6,116 nucleotides of DNA. Origin: Bacteroidales bacterium. Its GTDB lineage: Bacteria > Bacteroidota > Bacteroidia > Bacteroidales > UBA932. A program made the position numbers and the translations under genes. Location of the stretch: assembly GCA_004552965.1 (NCBI GenBank), contig SFMU01000093.1, forward strand, positions 1-6,116, written 5' to 3'. Below the pieces are notes generated by a model, which was not told the origin of the DNA, searched no databases, and worked only from the letters and a program-made list of their open reading frames with translations. Each line of letters opens with the position of its first letter. Position 1 is the stretch's first letter. Of this stretch, positions 1 to 6,109 are shown one piece after another.

Positions 1-99
1 GCGCACCTGCACCATCAGGATCATCGCCGCCGCAAAAGCGACGCTCATACCCAGGATATTGATCAGCGTCGAAACGCCTGTTTTTCTGAATACTTTCAT
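1..99 (-). CDS. ABC transporter permease (FtsX/MacB type), N-terminal fragment
   Basis: Only the first 33 codons are in the window; the gene continues past the left edge. The peptide starts MKVFRKTGVSTLINILGMSV and runs straight into a hydrophobic helix (about residues 11-30). A short basic cytoplasmic lead followed by 'STLIN(I/V)LGLSVAFA' is the usual N-terminus of Bacteroidetes MacB/FtsX-like permeases, which sit in the inner membrane and work with an ATPase, a periplasmic adaptor and TolC. The ATG lies 3 nt after the stop of the adaptor gene, so the two are almost certainly co-transcribed and perhaps translationally coupled. The large periplasmic domain and C-terminal helices cannot be checked. 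The substrate is unknown; members export antimicrobials, peptides or lipoproteins. Family call is good, function inferred. Confidence 0.8.
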   Translation of the reverse strand, partial: MKVFRKTGVSTLINILGMSVAFAAAMILMVQVR

Positions 100-102
100 T
101 GC

Positions 103-1359
103 TTAAAAAACCAATACATCACTATCACCATACGTATCATACCCGGAGGTAATCACCCTTTCGCCGGGCTCCAGGCCTTCCAGCACCTCGTAATACTGCG
201 GGTTCTGACGGCCGATATGTATCTCTCTTTTGACGGCTTTGGTGCCTTCTTTGTTAACGACGTAAATCCACTTACCGCCGGTCTTCTGGTAGAAGGTTCC
301 TCTGGGGATGATGACGGCCTCTTCCGGCTGGCCCAGCTGCAGGTTCAGGTAGTAAGTCTGTCCGCTGCGGATGTTGTCCGGCTGCTTGCCCTCGAACTTG
401 AAGTCGGCCTTGAACTTGCCGTCACGAACCTCGGGATAGACCTTGCGCAGCGATGCATTGAAGGTCGCACCCTGCCGCTCGAAGGTGGCTGCAAGACCCG
501 GAGTCACACGGTCGATGTAATGCTCGTCAATCTGCGCCTCAATCTTGTAGCTGCTCATGTCGCTGATCTGGCCGATCTTGGTACCAGCTCCGATGTTCTC
601 ACCGAGCACAGCATCGAGGATGCCCAGCTGACCGTCGATAGGAGCCTTGATTGTGAGGTTGTCCTTGCGCTTGCGGATCATCCTCATGTTGATCTGCATA
701 TTCTCCAGACTCTCACGCATGCGCTCCACCTGAGTCGAGCGGAAAAGGCTGTCCTGCACTTCCTTGTCAAGGATGATCTGCAGTTTTTCTGCAGCAAGGT
801 CATAGTCCTCCTTTGCTTTCAGGTAATCTTCGCGGGCGATGAGATTCTCCTCGTAGAGAGTCTTCTGCTGCTCGTATTTGCGCTTGAGGCGCTTTACATC
901 CAGCTGATATTCGGCCTTGGACTGCTTAACGTTGAGTCTGTCCTGCTCCATCTGAATCTGGGTGTTGCGAAGGATGTTTTCCTTCTCAGCGAGTTCAGCC
1001 TCGGAATTCAGGATCTGCAAATCCAGGTTGTCATTGGAGAGGCGAAGGATTTCATCACCCTTCTTTACCATCGAGCCCTCCTCGATAAGAATAGCGTCCA
1101 CGATGCCGCCCTCGACAGGGCTTATCTGGATTGTCACCAGCGGCTGCACCGTTCCGCTCAGGCGGATGTAGTCGTTGAACTCTCCGGCCTTCACCTCGCT
1201 CACCGAGATGCTGTCCGAGTTTACGCGCAGGGTGCTGTGGCTGGGCCTTACGAGAAGGAATATCACGAGGCACGCAAGCGCTGCCCCAAGCCACCAAGGG
1301 AGTGCCTTCTTTGTAAATGCGGATTTCCAGCCGGTAGGTCTTTCAATTTTCTTGTCCAT
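103..1359 (-). CDS. periplasmic adaptor (membrane fusion protein) of an efflux/export system, HlyD/RND-MFP family
   Basis: A 418-residue adaptor linking the inner-membrane permease to the TolC channel. Visible domains in order: basic N-terminus; one membrane anchor at about 20-38 (LPWWLGAALACLVIFLLV); first half of the lipoyl domain at about 67-107 (GTVQ...GGIVDAILIEEGSMVKKGDEILRL); a long charged alpha-helical coiled-coil hairpin at about 110-232, rich in Glu, Lys, Gln and Leu; second lipoyl half at about 234-268 (LTIKAPIDGQLG...GENIGAGTKIGQISD); beta-barrel at about 270-345; membrane-proximal domain to the end, including 'VLEGLEPGERVITSGYD'. Length and order are normal for the family. It starts 57 nt after tolC and ends 3 nt before the permease. 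No Shine-Dalgarno sequence is evident, as usual in Bacteroidetes. No defect seen; the cargo cannot be told from the sequence. Confidence 0.92.
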   Translation of the reverse strand: MDKKIERPTGWKSAFTKKALPWWLGAALACLVIFLLVRPSHSTLRVNSDSISVSEVKAGEFNDYIRLSGTVQPLVTIQISPVEGGIVDAILIEEGSMVKKGDEILRLSNDNLDLQILNSEAELAEKENILRNTQIQMEQDRLNVKQSKAEYQLDVKRLKRKYEQQKTLYEENLIAREDYLKAKEDYDLAAEKLQIILDKEVQDSLFRSTQVERMRESLENMQINMRMIRKRKDNLTIKAPIDGQLGILDAVLGENIGAGTKIGQISDMSSYKIEAQIDEHYIDRVTPGLAATFERQGATFNASLRKVYPEVRDGKFKADFKFEGKQPDNIRSGQTYYLNLQLGQPEEAVIIPRGTFYQKTGGKWIYVVNKEGTKAVKREIHIGRQNPQYYEVLEGLEPGERVITSGYDTYGDSDVLVF

Positions 1360-1416
1360 TGTCTGTATTTAGGAAATATGTTGGTAAAGATTACCGAATT
1401 CAATTTTTGGAATGAC

Positions 1417-2778
1417 TCACTGATTGATGTAAGGTTCACCATTGTAATAGCGCACTACGGCGTCCTTGATCCTGAGTTTCAGAAGGGAATTCATCCTCTC
1501 GGCCATCGCATTCAGATAGGTCTGAGATGCGGTCTGGTAGTCGATGGCAGAAACAAGGCCTGCCTCAAACTGCTTGGCGCTGAGCCGGAAGGCTTCCTTC
1601 TGAACTTCTGCAAGCCTGTCAGCCTGATGGAACGCCGCCCGAGCTCCATCACGGTCGCTCACTGCCCTGCGCACCTCGTTTTCTATGTCACGCATGGTCT
1701 GGTCATACTGCGCCTCTGCACGGACAAGGGCGTTCTTCTTCTGGCGAAGAGTGGTCCTTCGTCTGAACTGATCGAAAATCGGGATGCTGAGTTGCAACTG
1801 AATATATTCACCGCCATTGTTGCGGAACTGATGCGCGAACGGAACCGGGGTATATCCCTCCATTCCAGGGTAAGTGTAGTAGGTTGTCGACCATCCGCCA
1901 TAGAGCTCAAGGGATGGAGAATATGCGCCGCGAGCGCTCTTGAGATCAAGCGTTGCGTTCTTCACGCTGAAAGAGGCGATCTGCGCCGAAGGCAGGAAAG
2001 ACTTCGCTGACAGTTCCAGACTTGATGCATCGATAGATTTGCACAGCGGCTCCTGAACTTCGGTGTCAATCACCAGTTCCTCATCTGCAGGCCAGTACAT
2101 CACGTCCTTCAAAGAAAGCATGGCATTGTTCTTCTCATTGGTGGTGGAAATCAGCAGATACTCCTTCTGCGCCAGCTCCGACTCCATCTGCACGACGTCG
2201 GCGTGGCCCTTCTGTCCGAGTTCCTCCTGACGAACGGCACGGTCTCTGGCAGTCCTGGCAGTCTCCACCTGATCGGCCACGACCTTCAGCATCTCCGAGT
2301 AGTAGAGAACGTTCGCAAAGGCCTCCATCGTCGCGAGACATATCCGGTCGCGCTCCTGCTGCTCCTTGCTCACGCCCATCTTCACCGATGTCGAAGCCAT
2401 CCTCAGGTTGTTCACCGCCTGGAAGCCGTCAAACAGCGTGATGCCGGCGCTCACACCATAACCGTTGTGGAAAGTGGTGACCGTGTTGTAGGTATTTGTC
2501 TCCGGATCAAGGTTACGGCCATACTGGTTGTAGGCGTAGGTCTGCGCCGAAAGAGTCGGCGTGAAAGCCTTCATTATTGCCTGACGGCGCTGCCACTGCT
2601 CGTCGCTGCGGTCCGCCGCCTGGATTCTCATCTTTGTGGAATTGCTCACGGCATATTCCATGCAGTCATGCAGAGTCATAGCTGACGGAGCCTGCTCCTG
2701 CGCCATCGCGGCGAAGCAGCAGAGTCCGGTAGTCAGCATGACTGCAACCAATGGTTTACAGCTGAAAAAGTTGTTCAT
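1417..2778 (-). CDS. TolC-family outer membrane efflux channel
   Basis: A 453-residue outer-membrane channel, counted from the ATG at 2778. The frame is open to a TTG at 2784, but ATG gives a clean signal peptide: MNNFFSCK, then a hydrophobic stretch ending CCFAAMA, with likely cleavage before QEQ at residue 27. The mature protein shows the two-fold TolC/OEP repeat. The first half opens TLHDCMEYAVSNS (35-47) and holds the strand motif 'YGVSAGITLFDGF' (107-119) followed by long helices. The second half repeats it with 'YIQLQLSIPIFDQF' (325-338), then a helix with 'EVRRAVSDRD' and 'QFEAGLVSAIDYQTASQTYLNA' split over 403-424. No lipobox Cys follows the signal, so it is probably not a lipoprotein. 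It is the first gene of the operon and would pair with the adaptor and permease downstream. Transport substrate unknown. Confidence 0.93.
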   Translation of the reverse strand: MNNFFSCKPLVAVMLTTGLCCFAAMAQEQAPSAMTLHDCMEYAVSNSTKMRIQAADRSDEQWQRRQAIMKAFTPTLSAQTYAYNQYGRNLDPETNTYNTVTTFHNGYGVSAGITLFDGFQAVNNLRMASTSVKMGVSKEQQERDRICLATMEAFANVLYYSEMLKVVADQVETARTARDRAVRQEELGQKGHADVVQMESELAQKEYLLISTTNEKNNAMLSLKDVMYWPADEELVIDTEVQEPLCKSIDASSLELSAKSFLPSAQIASFSVKNATLDLKSARGAYSPSLELYGGWSTTYYTYPGMEGYTPVPFAHQFRNNGGEYIQLQLSIPIFDQFRRRTTLRQKKNALVRAEAQYDQTMRDIENEVRRAVSDRDGARAAFHQADRLAEVQKEAFRLSAKQFEAGLVSAIDYQTASQTYLNAMAERMNSLLKLRIKDAVVRYYNGEPYINQ

Positions 2779-2810
2779 GTGCAATTAATGTTTAACCAAT
2801 CTGCCAGAAC

Positions 2811-2830
2811 TGCAACATCCGCCGTGCCAA
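2811..2830 (-). promoter_or_regulatory. sigma-54-like promoter halves upstream of tolC, non-standard spacing
   Basis: On the minus strand TTGGCACG (2830-2823) matches the sigma-54 -24 element perfectly, and TTGCA (2815-2811) matches the -12 element. The GG and GC dinucleotides are separated by 13 nt, whereas sigma-54 promoters need 10, so the pair is 3 nt too long. If read with standard spacing, the -12 box becomes ATGT, with GT in place of GC. The position, about 33-52 nt before the tolC ATG, and the palindromes 55-113 nt further upstream suit a sigma-54 promoter with enhancer sites. I see no good Bacteroides TAnnTTTG box here. Treat as a candidate only. Confidence 0.35.
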
Positions 2831-2883
2831 AGGTGTTAAAATATTGATTTACTGAATATTATAAATTAAGGGCAATCGCAGAA

Positions 2884-2923
2884 GTGTAAAGAAATTTTAC
2901 AGTGGGTGTAAAGGAAGTTTACA
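2884..2923. promoter_or_regulatory. tandem palindromic operator/enhancer, 2 x TGTAAA-N5-TTTACA
   Basis: Two perfect 6+6 bp palindromes lie at 2885-2901 (TGTAAAGAAATTTTACA) and 2907-2923 (TGTAAAGGAAGTTTACA). Including the preceding G, the two 18-mers agree at 16 positions, and their centres are exactly 22 bp apart, about two turns of B-DNA, so two dimers would sit on the same face. The pair is 106-145 bp upstream of the tolC ATG. This is the arrangement expected for a dimeric HTH regulator, for example a response regulator acting as an enhancer-binding protein on the efflux operon. The protein that binds is not identifiable here. The structure is seen directly; the role is inferred. Confidence 0.65.
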
Positions 2924-2953
2924 TATTGCGAGTCAACTTTTTTCAGGGAAAGA

Positions 2954-2992
2954 CATGTATCTCCAAAAACAATCTCCACCCATGTATCTCCA
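2954..2992. repeat. short direct repeats, ATGTATCTCCA-type
   Basis: The 12-mer CATGTATCTCCA occurs at 2954-2965 and again at 2981-2992. The core ATCTCCA also occurs between them at 2972-2978, giving three cores spaced 13 and 14 nt apart. The array lies just after the 3' end of the broken araC gene and 31 nt before the palindrome pair, upstream of tolC. It could be a second regulatory array for the efflux operon or a local duplication; no coding use is visible. Confidence 0.5.
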
Positions 2993-3002
2993 CCTAAATA
3001 TT

Positions 3003-3874
3003 TCAAACTTTCTCTTTCTTTCTGAATGCGAGAGGTGACATTCCCACGCGTTTTCGGAACATCATGACATGCCCAGTTCTTCCGAGATTTCGTTCACGCT
3101 CATCTGGGTCTCGCGCAGCAAGGCCTTGGCGGCATTGGTCAGCTTCTCCTGGAGATATTCCTGGGCAGTGATGTGCAGTTCCCGGCGCACGAGGGAGCCG
3201 AAATAGTTTGGGGAAAGGTTGAACTGTGAAGCGCACCAGTTTACCGTAGGCTGGCCTTTCTGGGCCGGGAGACCACTCGAAAGGTAGGAGTCCACAATTC
3301 TGTCCAGTTTCTTCCTGAATATTTCCTCCTCCCCCGAAACTCTGTTGAACTGGCGCTCGTGGAAGCGTTTGAAATAGCTCAGAAGCTGGCCTATGCCCAA
3401 ACGAATGAGCTGGTCGGAGAGGTAGTCGGCAGGAGTGTTCAGTTCGGCGAGTATGTTGGTGAAACAGTTCACGATGATACCTTTTTCAACCGAGTCCAGG
3501 CGTATTGCCTCCTGAGTGTCGGAGAAAAAGAAGCTGAACATATAGAAGTCGCGACCGAGCCCGGTCTTCTCCAGCAGTTCCGGGCAGAATGCCAGCATCC
3601 AGCCGCGGGGACGCACCTGGTAATTCAGTTCGGTCTGCACCACCTGCCCCGGTCTGAGGGTGAACAGGGTGTCGGGAGCATAACTGATCTTTTGCCCGTT
3701 TTTGATCAGTGTCCCGAAATCAGTCTCCATCAGCACGACGCAGTACATCCCGAAGTCTATCGGGTCGAAGAGGCTCAGGTCCGCCCTGGACAACTCGCCC
3801 ACTGTCACCAGAGGATGGGCGCTGTTCTGATGAAAAATTGAGTTCAGCCGGTCTGTCGGATAGTTCGTTTCCAT
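3003..3874 (-). pseudogene. AraC-family transcriptional regulator, frameshifted in its second helix-turn-helix
   Basis: A sensor-domain AraC regulator reading leftward. From the ATG at 3874 the frame gives 270 residues and stops at 3062-3064. Residues 1-175 form an N-terminal ligand/dimerisation domain with the cupin-like stretch 'ISYAPDTLFTLRPGQVVQ'. HTH 1 is about 209-242 (PTVNWCASQFNLSPNYF...). HTH 2 begins 'MSVNEISEELGMS' and then meets TGA. The missing end, MFRKRVGMSPLAFRKKEKV, lies directly downstream in another frame, ending at 3003. Family spacing expects 7 residues (21 nt) between GMS and MFRK, but only 2 nt are present, so a net 19 nt is missing. An intact protein would be about 296 residues, normal for the family. 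The longer upstream ATG at 4027 would add 51 residues from AT-rich, intergenic-looking DNA, so I prefer 3874. It is divergent from the lyase gene. A real deletion or an assembly error is possible. Confidence 0.8.
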
Positions 3875-4090
3875 ATTCACAGAGTCGAAGATAAGGGGAA
3901 GGTAAGCATATTCATGAAGTATTGCAAGCTTTGAATATGAGAAATTGGTAGGTAATAAAGGTAGATATTGGTTAGATAGGTAAAAATGGTCTTTTATCCG
4001 TTGATATTGTTCGCAATAGAATGACATAATGGGTGTATCATTGCACTGTTATTCAAATCCGCTGCCACCAATAATTAACACACATAAACT
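3875..4090. promoter_or_regulatory. divergent intergenic control region between araC-like gene and lyase, with GGTA repeats
   Basis: These 216 bp separate two divergent starts and are clearly more AT-rich than the flanking genes, so promoters for both should lie here. GGTA occurs four times within 36 bp (3947, 3951, 3960, 3979). TAGATA is repeated 11 bp apart (3962-3967 and 3973-3978), and ATTGGT occurs at 3944 and 3967. Direct repeats near one helical turn suit AraC-type half-sites, but the match is only by form. The best plus-strand -7 candidate, TATCATTG (4036-4043), has one mismatch to TAnnTTTG and no well-placed -33 box, so no promoter is assigned firmly. Confidence 0.4.
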
Positions 4091-5539
4091 ATGGCTGTCA
4101 AATTCTACAAGTCAGAAAACCAGGTGCCTCTGGAGATGCACAAGGTACGAATGGTCCAGAAACTCAATCTCCTCCCTGTCGAGGAACGTCTCAGAAAAAT
4201 CCAGGATGCCGGAAACAACACCTTCCTCCTCCAGAACAAGGATGTTTATCTGGATATGCTGACGGATTCGGGCGTGAATGCGATGTCCGACCTCCAGTTC
4301 GCCGCAATGATGCAGGCAGATGACGCATATGCGGGCTGTGAGACCTTCAACCGTGTGAAGGCCGCCGTCAAGGAAGTCTTCGGCTGTGACAACGTGCTTC
4401 CTGCACATCAGGGCAGGGCCTGCGAGAACATCCTTGCGGAGGCATATGTGAAGCCGGGCATGGTCGCGCTGATGAATTTCCATTTCACGACCACCAAGGC
4501 CCACGTCACCAGAATGGGCGGTTCCGTAGAGGAATTGGTTGACCCTAAAGGACTTATACCTCAGACAGATGATCCGTTCAAGGGAGACTACAATCTGGAG
4601 AACCTCGAGAGAAAGATAGACGAAATCGGAGCCGACAAGGTGGCGTTCGTACGCGTAGAGGCGGGCACCAACCTCATCGGAGGACAGCCTGTCTCGCTTG
4701 AGAATATGCTGGCAGTCACTGACATATGCCACAAGAAGGGAGTGAAGTCGGTTCTGGACGCATCGCTCCTGCAGGATAACGTGTATTTCATGAAGACCCG
4801 CGAGGCTCGCTGCAAGTATATGGATGTGAAGGATATATATCATCTTCTCTCAGACCATTTCGACATCATTTATTTTTCAGCCCGCAAGCTCAGCTTCTCC
4901 AAGGGAGGCATCATATGCTCAAAGGATGCGAAATACACAAAGGAAATGATGTCCTTCATACCTCTGTACGAGGGCTTCCTTACCTATGGAGGTATGGATG
5001 TCAGGACCATGGAGGCCCTGGCCCAGGGTCTCTACGAGTCTCTGGATATGGAATATATCAGCCAGGGACCGTTATTCATCGAGGCTCTCTGCAAGGAACT
5101 GGACGAATACGGTGTGCCGGTCATACTTCCTGCGGGAGGCTTGGGATGTCACCTGAACGCGGGAGCCTTCGTTCCTGACCTGCCTCACAACCAGTATCCT
5201 GCAGCTGCGGTCGGCTGTGCTCTCTACATCATCAGCGGCGTCCGCGGCATGGAGCGCGGAACCGTCTCCGAGCAGCGTGAACCGGACGGAACCGAGCGGT
5301 ATGCCGAGCTCGAGCTCCAGCGTCTGGCCGTTCCGAGAAGGGTGTTCACCCTCTCTCAGATAAAGTATGTTGCAGACCGTGTCAAGTGGCTGTGGGACAA
5401 CCGTTCGCTTATCGGCGGACTGCAGTGGGTTGATGAACCTGAGGTGCTGAGATTCTTCTTCGGAACAATGAAGGAGATAGGCCATTGGCAGGAAGACCTC
5501 GTGGCCAAATTCAAGGAGGATTTCGGGGATTCACTCTGA
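4091..5539 (+). CDS. PLP-dependent beta-eliminating lyase, tryptophanase/tyrosine phenol-lyase family
   Basis: A 482-residue cytosolic fold-type I PLP enzyme. Classical members split tryptophan or tyrosine into indole or phenol plus pyruvate and ammonia. Conserved landmarks: DMLTDSG (55-61), DDAYAG with Tyr80, HQGR (106-109), FTTTKAH (132-138), TNLIGGQPVS (193-202), Asp223 for the pyridine nitrogen, SARK with Lys266 as Schiff-base lysine, LYEGFLTYGG (292-301), GVRGMERG (383-390), and VPRRVFT with Arg417 for the substrate carboxylate. Thr133, Met387, Arg389 and Phe455 match the tyrosine phenol-lyase pocket, where tryptophanase has Asp, Val, Ile and His. Two shared residues differ: the Arg after Asp-Ala-Ser/Thr is Leu226, and the GGH His is Leu351. 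A tail of about 20 residues (to FKEDFGDSL) extends beyond the usual end. ATG 4091 gives the expected N-terminus. Family firm; substrate uncertain, so no symbol is given. Confidence 0.93.
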   Translation: MAVKFYKSENQVPLEMHKVRMVQKLNLLPVEERLRKIQDAGNNTFLLQNKDVYLDMLTDSGVNAMSDLQFAAMMQADDAYAGCETFNRVKAAVKEVFGCDNVLPAHQGRACENILAEAYVKPGMVALMNFHFTTTKAHVTRMGGSVEELVDPKGLIPQTDDPFKGDYNLENLERKIDEIGADKVAFVRVEAGTNLIGGQPVSLENMLAVTDICHKKGVKSVLDASLLQDNVYFMKTREARCKYMDVKDIYHLLSDHFDIIYFSARKLSFSKGGIICSKDAKYTKEMMSFIPLYEGFLTYGGMDVRTMEALAQGLYESLDMEYISQGPLFIEALCKELDEYGVPVILPAGGLGCHLNAGAFVPDLPHNQYPAAAVGCALYIISGVRGMERGTVSEQREPDGTERYAELELQRLAVPRRVFTLSQIKYVADRVKWLWDNRSLIGGLQWVDEPEVLRFFFGTMKEIGHWQEDLVAKFKEDFGDSL

Positions 5540-5542
5540 TTC

Positions 5543-5593
5543 CCTGCCACTTCGGCAGGAAGGGTGGCTGACGATTGATTCAGCCGCCCTTTT
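5543..5593 (+). terminator. intrinsic terminator after the lyase, with a small upstream hairpin
   Basis: The main hairpin pairs AAGGGTGGCTGA (5560-5571) with TCAGCCGCCCTT (5580-5591). It has 12 bp with one G-T pair, an 8-nt loop, and a short run of four T at 5590-5593. Just before it, CCTGCC (5543-5548) pairs with GGCAGG (5554-5559) around a 5-nt loop, starting 4 nt after the lyase stop. The position fits the end of the lyase transcript. The T-run is short. Confidence 0.8.
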
Positions 5594-5609
5594 GCATATT
5601 CATACGGAT

Positions 5610-5852
5610 ATGTCCGGCTGTAAGATTATTTCCAACCGTCCGCACGGAACCAACGATTTCATAGTTGACATCAAATATTCCGAACAGGCTGTCGAGAAGT
5701 ATCCGTCCGCGGTCCTGTATCCGATCCAGGGCGCAAGCCACGGATTCAACAACGCCAATCTCAACGGGATGGCCTCATTCGTCGGCGGAGAAAAGGACGA
5801 CGTCGTAATGCCATTTGTGTTCCGATTCCTGGAGGAACACATATGGCAATAG
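5610..5852 (+). pseudogene. C-terminal remnant of an alpha/beta hydrolase
   Basis: An open frame of about 80 codons carries only the end of an alpha/beta hydrolase. 'HGTNDFIVDIKYSEQAVEKY' (12-31) is the strand and loop with the catalytic acid, Asp16. 'LYPIQGASHGF' (36-46) carries the catalytic His44. 'FVFRFLEEHIW' is the usual last helix. The nucleophile elbow (GxSxG), oxyanion region and the first roughly 150-200 residues are absent. The preceding DNA is the lyase terminator, and the text before HGTND (MSGCKIISNR) does not look like the family. No promoter is visible. It is best read as a 5'-truncated gene left by a rearrangement. Expression as a small protein is possible but it could not be a working hydrolase. 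Confidence 0.7.
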
Positions 5853-6047
5853 GACTTTATTTATAACGAATCTTCGATGCTTCGTATTCCGGCCTCCATG
5901 TCCGTGACAAAAAACAATTAGAATCCAATTTCCCAATGGCATCCCAAACAATCTGATTGTGACAACGATAACGCTTTTGTCTATTTCAGAATTGTCTAAT
6001 ATGCAGGGAAGCGAACAACGGGACACTTGCAAACTTCCGTGGCATAA
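5853..6047. other. non-coding spacer, nothing recognised
   Basis: AT-rich stretch after the hydrolase stump. Open frames here are short and their translations show no family motif. A weak ACGAA/TTCGT inverted repeat (5866-5870 and 5881-5885) lacks a T-run and is not called a terminator. No tRNA or other structured RNA was recognised. Confidence 0.5.
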
Positions 6048-6080
6048 TGTGACATAAACATATACTTGAAGGTAGGTTTG
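6048..6080 (+). promoter_or_regulatory. possible Bacteroidetes-type promoter facing out of the window
   Basis: TAGGTTTG at 6073-6080 matches the Bacteroides -7 consensus TAnnTTTG fully. TGTG at 6048-6051, 21 nt upstream, matches the -33 TTTG box with one mismatch, and the spacing is within the usual 19-21. It would drive a plus-strand gene beyond the right edge. The -7 box lies inside the left arm of the inverted repeat at 6062-6109. Short motifs occur by chance, so confidence is low. Confidence 0.35.
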
Positions 6081-6109
6081 TGTATCAAAAGACCTTACCT
6101 TTGAAGTAT
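6062..6109. repeat. imperfect inverted repeat at the right edge
   Basis: ATACTTGAAGGTAGGT (6062-6077) and ACCTTACCTTTGAAGTAT (6092-6109) are near reverse complements if two 1-nt gaps and one mismatch are allowed, around a 14-nt centre. There is no T-run visible, and the window ends 7 nt later. It may be an operator overlapping the possible promoter, or a hairpin in a leader RNA. Confidence 0.45.

Noticed and set aside
217..2010. 597-codon open frame on the plus strand opposite the adaptor and tolC genes
   Set aside because: It runs antisense across two clear genes and the spacer between them, its translation is low-complexity (Leu, Val, Ala, His rich) and shows no domain. It is a codon-bias shadow.
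2779..2784. TTG start for the tolC gene two codons upstream
   Set aside because: The ATG at 2778 gives a standard signal peptide; nothing favours a rare start just 6 nt before it.
3875..4027. 51-residue N-terminal extension of the AraC regulator from an ATG at 4027
   Set aside because: The DNA is AT-rich and intergenic in character, the peptide has no family similarity that I recognise, and starting at 3874 gives the normal family length.
4007..4043. TTGT (4007-4010) plus TATCATTG (4036-4043) as a promoter for the lyase
   Set aside because: One mismatch in the -7 box and a spacer of about 25 nt, longer than the usual 19-21, make it unconvincing.
4112..4843. 243-codon minus-strand frame within the lyase gene
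   Set aside because: Antisense to a well-conserved enzyme and without any recognisable motif.
5775..6032. 85-codon minus-strand frame over the hydrolase stump and spacer
   Set aside because: No family features and partly antisense to the hydrolase remnant; likely random.
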